This document shows, in pieces, positions 33,401 through 48,400 of a stretch of DNA of 64,000 bases. The stretch covers positions 25,419,639 through 25,483,638 of the forward strand of contig OZ025263.1 of NCBI GenBank assembly GCA_964019135.1. Direction: 5' to 3'. The notes below the pieces were generated by a model that saw only the letters and a list, made by a program, of their open reading frames with translations, searched no databases and was not told where the DNA came from. The stretch is from Arenicola marina (taxonomy: Eukaryota; Annelida; Polychaeta; Arenicolidae). The position numbers and the translations under genes were made by a program. Positions within the stretch are counted from its first letter, which is position 1. Every line of letters begins with the position of its first letter.

Positions 33401-36400
33401 ACAGAGCCAGCTCCCTAGTCTATCACAGAGCCAGCTCCCTAGTCTATCACACAACCGGCTCCCTAATCTATCACAGAACCAGCTCCGTAATCTATCACAG
33501 AACCAGCTCCCTAATCTATCACAGAACCAGCTCTTTAATCTATCACTGAACCAGCTCTCTAGTCTATCACATAACAAGTAGGATGAATCACCTTCCAGGA
33601 AGGTAACCGTTCTCTCAGTAGAATGAATCACCTTTCAGGAAGGTAACCGTTCTCTCAGTAGAATGAATCACCTTCCAGGAAGGTAACCGTCCTCTCAGTA
33701 GAATGAATCGCATTCCAGGAAGGTAACCGTTTTATCCGTAGGATGAATCATCTTTATGGAAGGTAACCGTTCTGTTAGTAGAATAAATCACCTTTCAAGA
33801 AGGTAACCGTTCTCTCAGTAGAATGAATCACCTTCCGGGAAGGTAACCGTTCTCTCAGTAGAATGGATCACCTTCCAGGAAGGTAACCGTTCTCTCAGTA
33901 GAATGAATCACCTTCCGGGAAGGTAACCGTTCTCTCAGTAGAATGGATCACCTTCCAGGAAGGTAACCGTTCTCTCAGTAGAATGAATCACCTTCCAGGA
34001 CGGTAACCGTTCTCTCAGTAGAATGAATCACCTTCCAGGAAGGTAACCGTTCTCTCAGTAGGATGAATCACCTTCTAGAGAGGCTCAGTGGGCTAGAGCG
34101 CTCGCCTTGAGTGCTCTGGCCACCTAAGAGCCAAACGGCACGTGGAAGGGTGGTTGGCGCCCCGCTGTGGGCATGTCTGTGTGGTCTTTGGATAAAGATT
34201 CTATGTCCTTCTTGGCAAAGAGTAGGGGTTATCCCAGGGACCTGGCTCCACTCTTCCCTCCTTCTCCCATTGACGGGATATGACCACAAGTGGTTATAAG
34301 TGGAATATATGACCAGTCCTGGAAGGTGACCTTCCAACAATAGAGTGAATCACCTTACATGAATGGGGAACAATACAGTGATACCATTCACGTGCGTCAA
34401 GCGGTCGTTCTTCCATGTAAAGGCGAACCGTTGTTTCAGCATAGCTCATGTATTACTCACGTCTCACGCTTACTTCAATAATACACTTCGTGGGTTCTTA
34501 CATGGAAGATGGAACCGTCAAGAGGAGTAATTCGCTAATTTATAACTCTTTGTATTGAGTAAGCTTGGACCAGAAAGTCGATACATGATTATTGTCGGAT
34601 CCACCTGTCAAAATCAACAAAACTGTGCGAGAACAAATCGGTTTTTGTCATTGTAACTGGGTTTATGTCCCGGGGTTTCTTTTCTATGGAGGTAAGGACT
34701 ATTTTATCCGTAATCTAACGAGTGGATGGGGTGTTACCTGAAAAAAAAAACTGTCCGATATGCTGCTCATCTCCATGAGCGACGTGCACACAACAATGCG
34801 CTCTATTTAGAGCACTGCAAGTGTGGCAAGCCTTGTCACCAAGGCCCAAGTACTCCGGCAAAAACATGTGTTTGTGGACAGACCGGGCCCAACCCAACTC
34901 TCGACAACAACCCACCCCCTCGCCTCCGCCTTTCTCGAACCCCACCCCTCTATGGACAACGATCTCGCCCCCCACCAACCCACTCTCTACAATACCCTCG
35001 CACTCCGACCCCCGATCTCTACCCCCCGCTCGAACCCTTGCCCCCCCCCCCCACAAGCCCGACCCATCTTCACAACACGCCCATCCTCTCTCTGCAAGCC
35101 CCGCCCTCAGGGCGTCTCGCACCCCGCCTTCTGGCCCACACAGCAATAAGACCCTGGGTTATTATTCCGTGAACGTGGGTGAGAAACCTGTTTGATAACG
35201 ACTTCAGTTTGGCCATCCGTCTGTCTCCTTTCTCGACCTCATGTCAAGTGTACAACGAATACAAAATATCGAAGCTGAACTCCAACTGAAGACTTGATTC
35301 GAAACCCGTTATAATGCTAACCAACGGCCCCATATCCCTGACAACTGAGGCCTACACTTTCGAAACAATAGGGGGGGGGGTCTGGTGGGAGAGGGGTTGT
35401 GACCACGCACTGGCCGGGCATTATTTACAATATTATTGGTCCGCTGTCACTAACACTGCTGACAAACGTGGGCTGGACACCGAACACAGGGCGATCTTAT
35501 TATTAATAGCCGAGAGGAGCTGTCGGGTTGTTTGTCCGCCTGTTTTGCTGCCGCCATGATGAACTCGGAGGCGGTTACCCGTGGATACCTGGCGCCTTCC
35601 TTCCACGCAGGTGGGTGTCCGAGGCTCGAGTGGTCGCCTAAAGACGTCTCCACGGGGTCGACGAGATGACACGTCGTTAATATGAGAGAAAAAAGAAGGT
35701 TGGAGGGGTTCCTCGATAAAGCCCCCCTTTTTCACCACCAAAAGACGCTCGGTCACGGCGTTTACCGCCAAAATCCCCTCGGAAGGTATTATTTCACAGC
35801 AAACCGCTCTATGAACGCACATTTTCACGCCCCCCCCCCCCCCCACCGCCCACGGGGCAAGTTTTAAAATACCCGCTCTATAAGCTGTAAGGGTATCTTT
35901 TTCATGATAAATGTCCGCTCTATAGGAGTATCTCGTTCATCATAAATGTCCGCTCTCTCAGTCATCAAGGCACCCGTGGAACCTCCCCTCCCCCCGCCCC
36001 ACCAGGTTAGTATAATAGTTTTCCCCCAACCCCGGGGATTGAGGCTTGGCTGTTTTAGGTCGGGTGAACACCTGTCATAGCCATCATGTCAGTCCTTAAC
36101 GCGCACGGCGCTACCAACCTTTCCGTAGAACACCTGTCATAGCCATTGTATCACCATGTCAGTCTTAACGCGCGAGGCAATACCAACCTTTCCGTACCTT
36201 GGCGTCTTTCCCTTCCCTTCGGAATACATTTACACACTACGGTCGATGCGAGGGGAATCCGGGATGGGTCTACGTCTAAAAATAATTCCCATGATGCATC
36301 ATGCTGTGGGTCACATGGCATGTTTGTTTTTTTTTTAAATCACAATTTGCCCAAACTTCTGCTCTGATCGCTAGAAGTACTGTTAACTATTACATACAGT

Positions 36401-39400
36401 TATTGGACAGTGATATTGTCAAGTTTAACAATGGAAACCAGCTCCTAGGTGTAAAATAGTGGGGGAACCAGAATGGACTGGAATGAATGAATGGAAAGCA
36501 GGCACTATTGGTTATCCCACAGGATATTGAATTCTGCCATGATTGTTGGTTCCATGTATAATTCAATGTACAAGTCGGAAACATTTGCTGCCAGCTACCA
36601 TGATTTACAAGGTTTTAACTTGGTCAAATATCCATGTCTTTCTTCCGGTATAAAACACGTGACTAATTTAAATTATCTATCCATTATGTGTATGTGCACA
36701 ACGCATGAACTCCCTCGTACGTCGGTACAAAGGGTTACAAGGGTAACATTAATACGTGCCCGCTATTATTAGACAATGACATCCGGATAAAACGCTTTGT
36801 GTGGGTACATGTACAATGGATAATAATGATGAAAGATCTGTCTCACTCCGTCTTATTATGTCACACGTGGCAGATGTATATACTGTATACAGTCATCTAC
36901 ATTCACACTGCATACCTTATACCATACCCAATGCCCCCATTGATATATTAGATACCACCTGGGGTGGCTACTCACTGGTTCACCGGTTGCCAACGTGTTT
37001 TTGCAAGCAAAACACACCGTAATTACCTTCCTACGTACGCTCTTCACAAACATCATCGCATTGTTTCACCCACTTCTCATCAAGTGCTTGTTTTTGCTTC
37101 TGTCGAGTGTGTTTCGCCACGGGTGACCACTTGCCATGGTGACAGTGTCCCCTTAGCCACCCGGAGAGGCCATCGGGTCACACTCCAGAGTGAAACGCCA
37201 CAGAGGGTGCTATTAAAGGCTCGTTACGCTACGAGGCGGCTCCACCCTATGTCAGTCCCACACGTCTAACGGTGGACAAGTAATGCTCCTCAAATAGTAA
37301 TTCCCCATCTATATAATAATGACTTTCAACAGTTTTCTATAAATTTACTAGATGTAATGTGCGCTACTGCTAGCGCAAACACTTGAAAACATGAAAAATG
37401 TAAATGATGTAGTTGTATGCAAGAAAAAAACGGACATGTTGTTAAGCCTCTTTTTTGGCCAAAGTAGTGCATCCAATGTGGGAAAGTGTGACTGTTTTGT
37501 GCACTACGTCACCAACATTTTCACATAACAGCACTTTTCTTTTCTTACCTTTCAACATGTGATGACGCATCTATTTCTCTTCAACTTATACAGTCAGCTA
37601 GATGATGTGTCCAGAAGGTTTTTTTCCAAAATATTTCCAAAATCATAATCTAATTGAAAAAAATGCTGTCTGAGCAGCTGTAATCGACGGATTATTATGA
37701 ATGTATATACAACATATATATTAACCATATAACGATTATTTTGGCTGAGTGGCACCGCCCATGGTACGAACCGGGTAAAGTACCAGTCGTTGCCAAGGGT
37801 GTGACAATTAACAACGTACACATAATGACACCTAATGACAGGTTCAATGCCTACATGGGTTATCTTATGGACAGTAGGGTGGCAGTGGGAATGTGTGGAG
37901 GTAGGGGCGGGGGCGAGGGGTGGCGGTGGCAGTCCCCAGTTTCCACCGATTAGCCATGGTTTGTGGAGGTGGAAGCTAAGTGCGACTGATAAGCAACATC
38001 AATAAATTTCCATTGATGCGTTGAGTGTTAATCGATAACTACTGTGAGTGACCTTGCTTGGTTTGGAGGTCACCGACCACGAGGATAAAGTGGATACATG
38101 GCAAAGCGAGCTGTAAATACCGCCATTAGGACCTGAGGGACGAAATGTCGGCTTGTGGTGGCCTTTCGCAATGACGATGTGTTTCTCAGATTTAAAGTAT
38201 CTTATATAGCAGTTTTTCCCCTAAGAAACTCCTCAAATCTTTATCATGGAAATTAATTATTTTGGTTCTTGGTGCACACCTATAATTAACGAGAACGTGT
38301 TTTGTATTTTGACATCGCTGCCGTTCTGTTCTTTACCATGAAGATTAAAACGAGTACACCTACATTGCGTGAAGAGTTAATACTAATATGATCAGACAAC
38401 CATGCAGCTGGCCAGTAGATTAAAGAACAAATGACACACTCAGGTGGAAGCTTGTTCAATGAGCAGACTCCAGATTTGCATCTTGAAGTCGAAATTAGTT
38501 TTGCATTATATCTGTATTATATTATGTTTTGCATTATATAGAAACGCGTGAATGATGTAGGCTACAGATCTACCTGATACCACTAGACGGTGAGGTGTGA
38601 GAAGCGAGGACGTGTTTAAATAACACAGCACTCCCCAGCTCAGTGATAGACCAAGGGGCCGAGGTCGAGTAGTGAGTTACAGTGATTGCTTTATACTTAA
38701 ACGTTCTCCAAGGAACGGTCTGAGATCTGACCATTGTAGGTGCTGATCAAGTGTGTGGAGGTGGAAGTGAAGGGGGTGAGGGGCGGGTCGGGTTGGGCAG
38801 GGGAGGGGCAGAGCGAAGGTCATTCGAGTCTCGTGGAGGAAAGTCTCGTAAGAGTTGGGACCCTCGATGGGCGACCGAAGAAAAGGTTGATTAAGGACCC
38901 GTGATAAATAACAGGCTACGGCACCTTTACGAGCCTCGCTCTCGCGTCCGATGGGAGGCGGGCCAGACGATGAGCTGGGTGAGGGCGGCTAAACGCTGTG
39001 CCCCCCCCCCTCCCCGTCCCCCGCCCAGTGGAGCAGCAGGAATCGTGCCATGCGCAGTGCAAACCCCGCTGATTGGTAACTTCCGGTGCCGGAAGGAGAG
39101 TCTCCCGTGATCACGTGAGCGGTGTTAGTTCGCGCTGGCTCTGTGTTGGGCCTCCGGGGAGTGGCTCGCTGAAGGACCATGCACCGGCCTAGACGTGCCG
39201 CATCCACTGGCATGTACCTCTCTGGAGGAATAGTTGCGACAGTGATTTGATGAGTGGTACGGGTGCTGTCTGTGACGATAATAAGCCGCTCAAACTCAAG
39301 ACACCCAGCCACTCGGCAGGCCCAGGCGTCATGCCGTATCTCGGCCAGGATGGCTGCGAATTACCTTCGGCGTTTAGACTTTTATAGCATCATTTAGGCA

Positions 39401-42400
39401 GTCATAGAGCCTTGCAGTGGCTTGTTAACTCCAGCTAGACCGCCAGGTATATAGACCAGACGAGATAATCACTTGCGTTACTTACTATGAGCATTAACTT
39501 TAAATGCAGTATCACTTGAGAACGAACATTTAGTTGCAGTTGGCAACCACCGGAAGACTACTAGAAGCAAATGCCGCCAATTATTCGGGAACCAAACCAA
39601 GCTGTATTCTGACCCCAGGGGTCGCCGGTTTTTCTCGTCTTTCTTTGTGCGACGCGCCGACTCATATTGACTTGTTTAGTGGTCGTAGACGAAAAGGGAG
39701 TAATACTTTTAGTGCTACGTGATGTTCATCATCAGTAGTACGTGAGTGGAATTACACCCCGAGCAAACCACTGGCGCTGAATTTCAAGACTACTACCGGA
39801 CGCGAGAGTTAGCATACTGCTAACTTCGAGAGCTTGCCGCGACAGATGTGCTTATAGAATGATCGATCTATCACAAACCACGTTTCTAGATTGGCTTCCG
39901 CGCAGTCAGAGTCGGACTTAATGGAGTACATGTAAGGCCATCAATGCTACCAGCATTGTGAGCTAACTACACGTGCTGAAGCAGCCTGGAATGGCGACCT
40001 ATCTCATATACAGTAAGTGGTGCAAGCAACGGAAAATTAGTTGTCATAATACTTCATAAGATGTCCAAGCAGGATCTGGGAGCAAGATATTTTAATCTGA
40101 AGGTCTATTTATGTTCTTGCATAAAAACAAAACAGTATATCCGGATGCAAGAATCCAAGAGGCCGCTTAAATATTGAATTTAATATATATGTGTGGGGCA
40201 ATAAAAAGATCCCTTTTGTTTTTGTCGGAAATTAATGGTGGTTTAACTTTCAAACGATGGCTTCCTTCTAACTCGATCTTTAAACTGACGCAATATGATT
40301 TCACACGGTTATGCAGGCGCCTTCCGTCTGGGCATAACACCGCCATGTTCTCTCATGATACGGTAGGCAAGGACGCACCCCTTCTACGGTAACGTCCATT
40401 AATTTCTGGATATCTATTTCCGAAAATAAATTGATAATCTGAACTCGTTTGTTGCTATAATAGGCAGCTTATGCCTGGGCCGACAAGGTTTATCTTGCTG
40501 GTGGGTCTGTGTTGCTATGGCCGCCGTGTCCTTCTCTTCCCTAACGTTCCGCTGACGTTACTTGAATGTTATTCATTCCTTACTGTTGTAACGTAACCTT
40601 CTTAAAACATTCTTGGAACGTTAAATAATTTTAGTACTACCATGTAACCTTCCCAACACGTTATACGTATTGTACGTTTGTACGAACCATTAACGTTCCT
40701 TGAACGTTAAGGAAGGTTCCTTTAACGTTAAGGAAGGTCCCTTGAACGTTAAGGAAGATTAATTGAACGTTATTAAAACGCTATTAGAACGTTAGCCATA
40801 ATGTTGTCTTTTAACGTTCGAATAAAGTCAGGAAAACTTTCCCGAATAACGTCTCTGAACGTGCTCCTGGCTCTGGCCAAACGTTCGCCTCACGGTCCAC
40901 GAACGTACCTGGGCTGCTTGGAGCCCAAGGTCAGGGACATCACCGCGTCCGCCACCGCGTCTTATCGGCGTCAACACTGGCGTCCAGTTGCCAAGCAACC
41001 CCTCTGTTGATGACTGCAGACTACTCGCTCAGCGTGCCATGCCTCAGCTTAAGGCATTGGCCATCTTGCAAAATCACATTTGGAATGATTTCGACAATAC
41101 TTCGAAATTCTAATTTTACAAATTCTAATTTTACAAATTCTAATTTTACAAATTCTAATTTTACAACTTCTAATTTTGTAAATTCTAATTTTACAAATTC
41201 CAATTTTACAAATTCCATTTTACAAATTCCATTTTACAAATTCCAATTTTACAAATTCCACTTTTACACATTTTAATTTTACAAATTTGAATTTATTTGA
41301 CAAACAAAAAAATATTAGTCGGATATTTTAAATAACTTTCCATTTTTGTCTTTTGTAGGTGATTCCAACGCGAAACATGTGGTCGAACACCAGTTTCGCC
41401 CCATGAGACTGGACCCCCTGGACAGTGTACCCCGCCTCCCACCCAGCATGCCCCAGATGATGCAGCCTCCCCAGCCCTTCGTGCTGACGGTGCCCCCCGC
41501 CCCGGTGGCCCCTATCATGGGACAGCCACCCAACACTAAAGCAGGTAGGGCTGGCCACGTGGCCAGAGACACACGGAGGGTCTGTCAGATTGTCACAGTG
41601 CTGGTTTCCCCTCTCATCTCTGGATAGCTTTATTATTTGTATAGCAGTAGTGTCTCGTACCTTTGTTGGATACATATATATATATATCCATATATATGAT
41701 AACATTTAGGCATTCAGAGAGTATAAACTTAGCGTGAGCACTCGCTGCCAGGCGGCGTTTGTTGACGTCCGGCAAATGGCGGAGCATTACAAGAAAATCG
41801 CCCGGATTACAAGAAAATACACTACCGACCAAAGAAATGACTGTCCGACGAAAGTCATGAAAGCTTCAGGAATCTAATGGAGCAACTTGACGGGCAGGCA
41901 CTGCATATTTATTCTGTTATGAACTTCAACTTGAGCCACCGGTCTGCGATTTCTTGTTTTCGGCCGTGTCAGCGGCATGGCTCTCACCCTTGCTCCGTTT
42001 ACGGGCGTGGTAAGAGAGGCATGTACCAGGGCTAACCTCTCCCCACCCCCCCCCACCCCCGTCCCCCTGGCCTGCCCAGATCCCCCCCCCCCTCCCACAC
42101 ACACACAAAGCTGCTCCTGGGCCTGCTCTCATCTGTCCATACGCCCTCATCCGCCCGCTCCCGGGCCTGCACTGAACTGTCCCCACCCCCTCATCCCCCT
42201 GCTCCCGAGCCTGCACTGACCTGTCCACACCCCCCCCCACCCCCCTGCTCCCGGGCCTGCACTGACCTGTCCCCACCCCCTCATTCCCCTCCTCCCGGGC
42301 CTGCACTGACCTGTCCCCACCCCCTCATCCCCCTGCTCCCGGGCCTGCACTGACCTGTCCCCACCCCCTCATCCCCCTGCTCCCGGGCCTGCACTGACCT

Positions 42401-45400
42401 GTCCCCACCCCCTCATCCCCATGCTCCCGAGCCTGCACTGACCTGTCCCCACCCCCTCATCCCCCTGCTCCCGGGCATGCACTGACCTGTCCCCAACCCC
42501 TCATCCCCCTACCCCCGGGCCTGCACTGACCTGTCCCCACCCCCTCATCCCCCTGCTCCCGAGCCTGCACTGACCTGTCCCCACCCCCTCATCCTCCTGC
42601 TCCCGAGCCTGCACTGACCTGTCCCCACCCCCTCATCCCCCTCCTCCCGAGCCTGCACTGAACTGTCCCCACCCCCTCATCCCCTGCTCCCGAGCCTGCA
42701 CTGACCTGTCCCCACCCCCTCATCCCCCTCCCCCCGGGCCTGCACTGACCTGTCCCCACCCCTTGCAGAGATGGTGGAGATGATGATGATGCAGAACGCA
42801 CAGATGCACCAGATGGTTATGCAGCAGCTGATGATGTCGGCCATCCCTAAACCGCCGCCCCAGCCGCAGCAGCCAGAGAGCGGCCACGTCAGCCGTGGCA
42901 TCTCCCTGGACATCGAGGACATTGTCGGCGTGAGTGAGGCGGAGGGGAAGGGAGTGGAGGGAGCGGAATTGGGGAGGGGATGGTAGGGAGGGGAGGGAGG
43001 GAGGAGATAAAGGGGAGGGGGGTGGGGGCTACCTGGGTGATGTAGTCAAATGAAATAACAGATGACATGGTGTCTAATAGTGAGGGTAAATGTTTGGAAA
43101 GTGGGGTTTGTGAAACGGGTGTTATGCGTATCTTCAGCGTCATGTGTACATAATTCATCACTATTATCATCATGGTCGTTGTCGGTCAATTTTTATTTAC
43201 GCTTGTTAGTTTCGTACCGTCGTGTCTGTCGCAAATGCGATAAGATTAACCTTGTTCTACCCTAGCTCTACCCTAGCTCTACCCTAGCTGTACCCTTGTT
43301 CTACCGTAGTTTTACCCTTGTTCCCCTAGCTTTACCCTAGTTCTACAATAGCTATATTCCAGCTCTACCCTTCTATGACATCAGCCAACATCTTATATGC
43401 CGTTCGCATACTGTAACAATTGCTCTACTGTTATAAAACAAATTCAATTCGAATTGCTTTAGGCTCACTTGAAGAAAAAGAAAGATATATCTAGTGTGAA
43501 TATATATTCATGTATTACTATGTGTGAATAAAGTTGAGGTCCGAGAAGAAGCGACCCCCGTCCGTCCACCACCACCACTATGAGCGACCCCCTCAGCAGA
43601 GTCAGCCTTACTTCACCCTTCCACCCATACAGCAGTGAGTATACAACAGTTAGACACTTACGCTATCTCGCGACATGTACTGCCGCAGTGGCTACGTGAT
43701 AAACAATATGGGTGTAGCCTATAAAAGTGTCCAGACAACCAAACAGAAACGTTAAATTTATTGAGGGCTAAATTTTGTTCTTAAGAGCGATTGCAAGATA
43801 AATGGATGATCAGTCCTTAAGTTTTGGGATGTGTCTCGATAAAGTCTTTAGCATATTCTGAAGGACCGACCAATGTGGATATTAAAATAAAAATATTTAA
43901 ACAAAAGAATTCGTATATATTCATATGATATAGGCATCATATATAAATACGTCACGTTCTAACATGAACTTTCTGTTTCTGACAGAATGCCGCCTTACCC
44001 CTACCACTCGCCTCGCTACTACCCGTCCGAACTTGAACCTCTCAAACAGCCCCGAGGTAAGTACATCATAACAGCCCCTCCCCTACCCCCCCCCCCCCCC
44101 TAACCAACCACCGCCGCCCTCCCCTGCCATCCTGCCGAATGTATGACCTTCCACTCGCAAGTGCCGTAGACCTTATCGAAGTCCTTTACAGTCTCGGTCC
44201 ACCAAGTAGTTGTGTGCTGCCGTAACTCGTGTTGTCTCTGTCGGTAATATACAATAGTCAGTGGTATCCCTACCATGTACTGCAGAGGTATGATGGCTTT
44301 GATGATGAGTCTTATTGAATATACGGCTAGAGGTACTTGTACTATACGGAACATATGGTTCAGTATAGTACCTCTAACCCCAGTGCAATAGGCAGGGGCG
44401 GATCCGGGAATTTGAAAATGGGAGGGGATCCCAACTTGCGACCGGGGGATCCACCATTTTTGTACGACCGCGCTGTGGGGGGGGGGGGGGGTCTACGTCT
44501 CAGATAGCTTAAATTGTGCATTGGAAACCGCATTCTTCCTCACAAAGGGGAAGTCCGGACCCCCTGTACACCCCCCCCCCCCCACCCTGGATCCGCCCAT
44601 GCAATAGGCGTAGTCTAACACGTCTAACTAACATGTCTAACACGCTGTACACGAGTTCGATACGGCCAACGAGACATCTCATGGGTATGTACTTATTACT
44701 TCCAGACTACCCATCCGAACTTCATCAACGTTATAACCAATACAACCGAGAACCAAACCAGTAAACGAGCGAACGAATGACTTTTGACATGTCATACCTA
44801 TTGTGCACATCTCTGTTTTTTTTATTCGCAAAGTCCACAATGGCGGATTGTCCTGATTGTAAAAAAAAATGTGCATTTATGGAGATAAATGATTGATTGA
44901 CTTTCTACCATCAGTCGCGGTAGTAACGAAACAATGCACGTTTGTCATCAGACTAAAGTAATTTTGTGAGTTTCTGAAGACTGGGAGTATTTTATCGCCG
45001 GTTTTATAATTATTAAATTATCCCATTACTTTGTTATTGCGCTATGTATAGTAAACACAGCTCTCAGAACACGGACAGATAAATAAGCGCATCTGTGATA
45101 TGTAGACCTAAAACCGCGAACGCAGTCGAATCAAAGGAGATCTGTCAAAACATGTAATATAACATGTAATATAACTTACATGTGTAAGAAACACATGGTA
45201 TAAGTATTGATACGGTCGATACGTTTAATAGTTTTTCAGCGTAATTACGACCTAATGCGCCACCACATTTTAAGCATTGGTTAGGATATATTTGTGAGTC
45301 CACATGCATCTGAGTCGAGTGGGGAATTATGTTGATAATTATGTTGTTAGCGCATTGAGAAAACTCTCGCTTATTACTTCCAACTTCACTTGTTCAAAAT

Positions 45401-48400
45401 CATCGTTGATCGGGTGCTTTTCATCAAGATGAAATACATCTATGTGCCATTTTTTATGTTTTAATTATCGGTGGAATTGTTACTATTATTCTCTGTCATG
45501 TAGCCGCGTCAACATTGCCGCCGCGTGATCCTAAATACCGAAATTGGAGGATATATGAATGACAATCATAAAGGTGGATGTCAAACACCTCTTCAAGCCA
45601 ATATTTACTATTGTATACATTGAATATACTGCAATGAATATTGTAATACATTAATTGTACTTCTTTTCCTAAGTATTATTACGTCCAATCGCAAGTGAGA
45701 AAGTTCAATTCTGAAATGTCATATATTTATTCACTATCTTATACCGCTACATTATATCTGCGGCGAATAGTTAGTAGTTACCGGTTACTGAAGTATGTGG
45801 TTTAAGTTATATGTATATAGAAATTTACATATCTTTGTAGATATTTTATATCCTGGTCGAATAATGACTGTTGGTTATGTATCATAAAGCAATAAATGAA
45901 CATATGATGAGAGATGATAAGTTGTCGTGGGTTTTACTTGGTGAATCAGACCCGAGTTATGTCTAATCGAAAAGCACCTGATCAGTATGTTAATGAGTAA
46001 AAAGAGGGAATTATATGATGTTAATTTTTGGTTCAGATGCATGTGGACTGCTAACATGGTAATTGTTTAATATGATGATAGCCTTAATTTCTTGAGTTGA
46101 TTGATATTCAGTTGCTGTTTCACACTGACACAACCCGGGTCTGATGTGTGTTGATGTTTGTTTGACGCCCCAGCTCAGTTAAAATGCAACCCAATTATTT
46201 AAAATGAATGCTAACATATGTCTTAAAAACTGTAGACGCCACACAACTTCTTTTATCTTCCGATAATTAACACTCATCGAAGTGAACATGTGTTTTGGCC
46301 GTGGTAATGATACCGGACATGCATTTATTGGGGAGGGGGGCAAGGGCCGGGCCTGTGTTCCCAGTTGTTTCTCATTATTCGTCGTTAAGATAAAGAAACA
46401 ACACAGATCACTAAGCTCGATGTGTCCCTGTGACCCTCCCCCTTAGACACAGCCATGGATGAGGATGTAATTACAAGCATACCAAGGCAGTCAGCTCTGT
46501 CTCTACCTTTCGGGAGGCTGGCGATACTGTGTGTTTTGCGAGTCACCGGCACAGTTATACCGTGTTGGCGTGAACACTTTGCCGTACGGCAGTGGATACA
46601 TGCACATCTATATAACATGTCCTAAACACGACCTTTGCCATCTTAGGGCTCTGTGTAATGTTCAATGAATTCTTCAACAACAAGGTAGCAATTCAGTGCA
46701 TAATTGTAAGCCACAGTCATGTATCAGGAGCAAGACTTTTAGGACAAAGCCTTGGTGAAAGCCTTTTTATAATGCAATACCGCAAATCATTTTACAGGAT
46801 GAATGAGATTTTGTCCTCTGTGAAATGAAATGATGTACTATGTAACGGTAGTTTCTCATGGATAAGGCTGGTTTGGATAAGCAACAGAACAACCTCTGAT
46901 CGAAGTGTCAAGTAATAGTTAATTAACGCGCCCTCACAGCATATACAGGAACATTGTGTGATCATCATTGTGAAAAAAGCCATGCATATCCGACACAGCT
47001 AAAATACGTCCGGCGATAATCATAGAATAACTGTATACGTGTCCACCAATATGATAACTTTACAAAAAAGACCTGGAACCTGAAGGCTGGAGCCAGCATA
47101 AAATCTAAAGCACAAAATACCTACAAGTGTGCATTAAAATAGTCGACTATATACATATATATGTGACGTACTACACCGATTGATAGCTAAAATAATTACC
47201 TGAGATATTAACCATTCCATTTCAAACCGAAGTTACATTTCGACTAAGTGACAATGTCGATGTTTTTATCATATAATATTTATTTGCTCCATTAGCGGGA
47301 AAGTATCTGCTTACATAACCTATAGGGAAAGCTAAGATCAGCGATGAATGATTTTGTATTGAAACTATGAAACCGAAGGAGTTCATTCCCAGAAGGACAT
47401 ATTTGTACTATGAATATGATAACGGAGTAATCGTCGATTGAACACAAACCACTGCCCCAGTCACAGAGGTAGCGCATTACAGCTGATGATGACGTCACGG
47501 TAGCGGTCTGATATTTCTCACCTCGCCCGCCCGCTGTTGAAGTCCATCACCAGGCCTCAATTATTTGACTCGAGGGTTCAAAAATACCCCACCGGCCGTC
47601 AATCGTATTAGCTGCCAGGACTTTAGAATATATGGTTTATGTTGTCATAATTAAGCGTATGGGCTGGCTCGTGTAACGTGGAAAGACAGGTCCTTGTGGC
47701 GCCACAATGTAGCAATAGGCCTACATTCCACAAGTGAGACAGTGTGACCACTCAACCGGTGATTACCCCGGCTCGGCACATACCCCCCCCCCTCACCCCT
47801 CCTCTACATACACCATCCTCAACAGACCGCAACCCAGTCATTAGTTTAATGTTCCTAAGGTAAGTTTAGATGGCTAGTCAGTCGACACTCCAAAACATGT
47901 TACCCAGTGTTGCCAATGACGAAGGCATTAAACCTGAAAAACAGTTCATGACTGCAAAATACATTATTTGGTCAGTGACGTCCCATTATCTTTTTCAGAG
48001 CTCGTTTACAAAAGCCCATATGCACTTTTTACAAGTGAATTCATCATAAAACTAGACACTTCTCCATATCTGCTGGCCTGTATTTACATGCACGTGTACG
48101 CCATCGCCTGCTCCCGTGACGTAGTGACCCGCGTAGTGTCCTTCGTCCTGATTGGTTGATAGGTTGGTTGGTTGGTTATTCAGGACGCTTTAACCACTTT
48201 TGGTCATATCGCGTCAATGGGAAAAGGAAGGGAGGGTGGAGCCATGTCCCCGGGGGTAACCCCCTACTCTTTACGAAGAAAGACATGGGATCTTTATCCT
48301 GCGACCACACAGACATGGCCACAGCAGGGCTCGAGCCACCGACCCACGTGCCGTTAGGCTCTCAGGTGGCCAGAGCGCTCAATGCGAGCGCTTTAGTCCA

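Noticed and set aside
34715..35195. Proline-rich and glycine-rich open frames on opposite strands
   Set aside because: They come from C-rich intronic sequence, lie in several frames at once, and no splice sites link them to the flanking exons.
41874..42801. Minus-strand Gly/Arg-rich open frames
   Set aside because: They are the reverse of the 44-bp intronic array and of the real plus-strand exon.
43534..43534. Alternative acceptor six bases downstream (GAG|GTCCGAG)
   Set aside because: In the phase set by the previous exon it leads to TGA after 14 codons, whereas 43534 reads through into the next exon.
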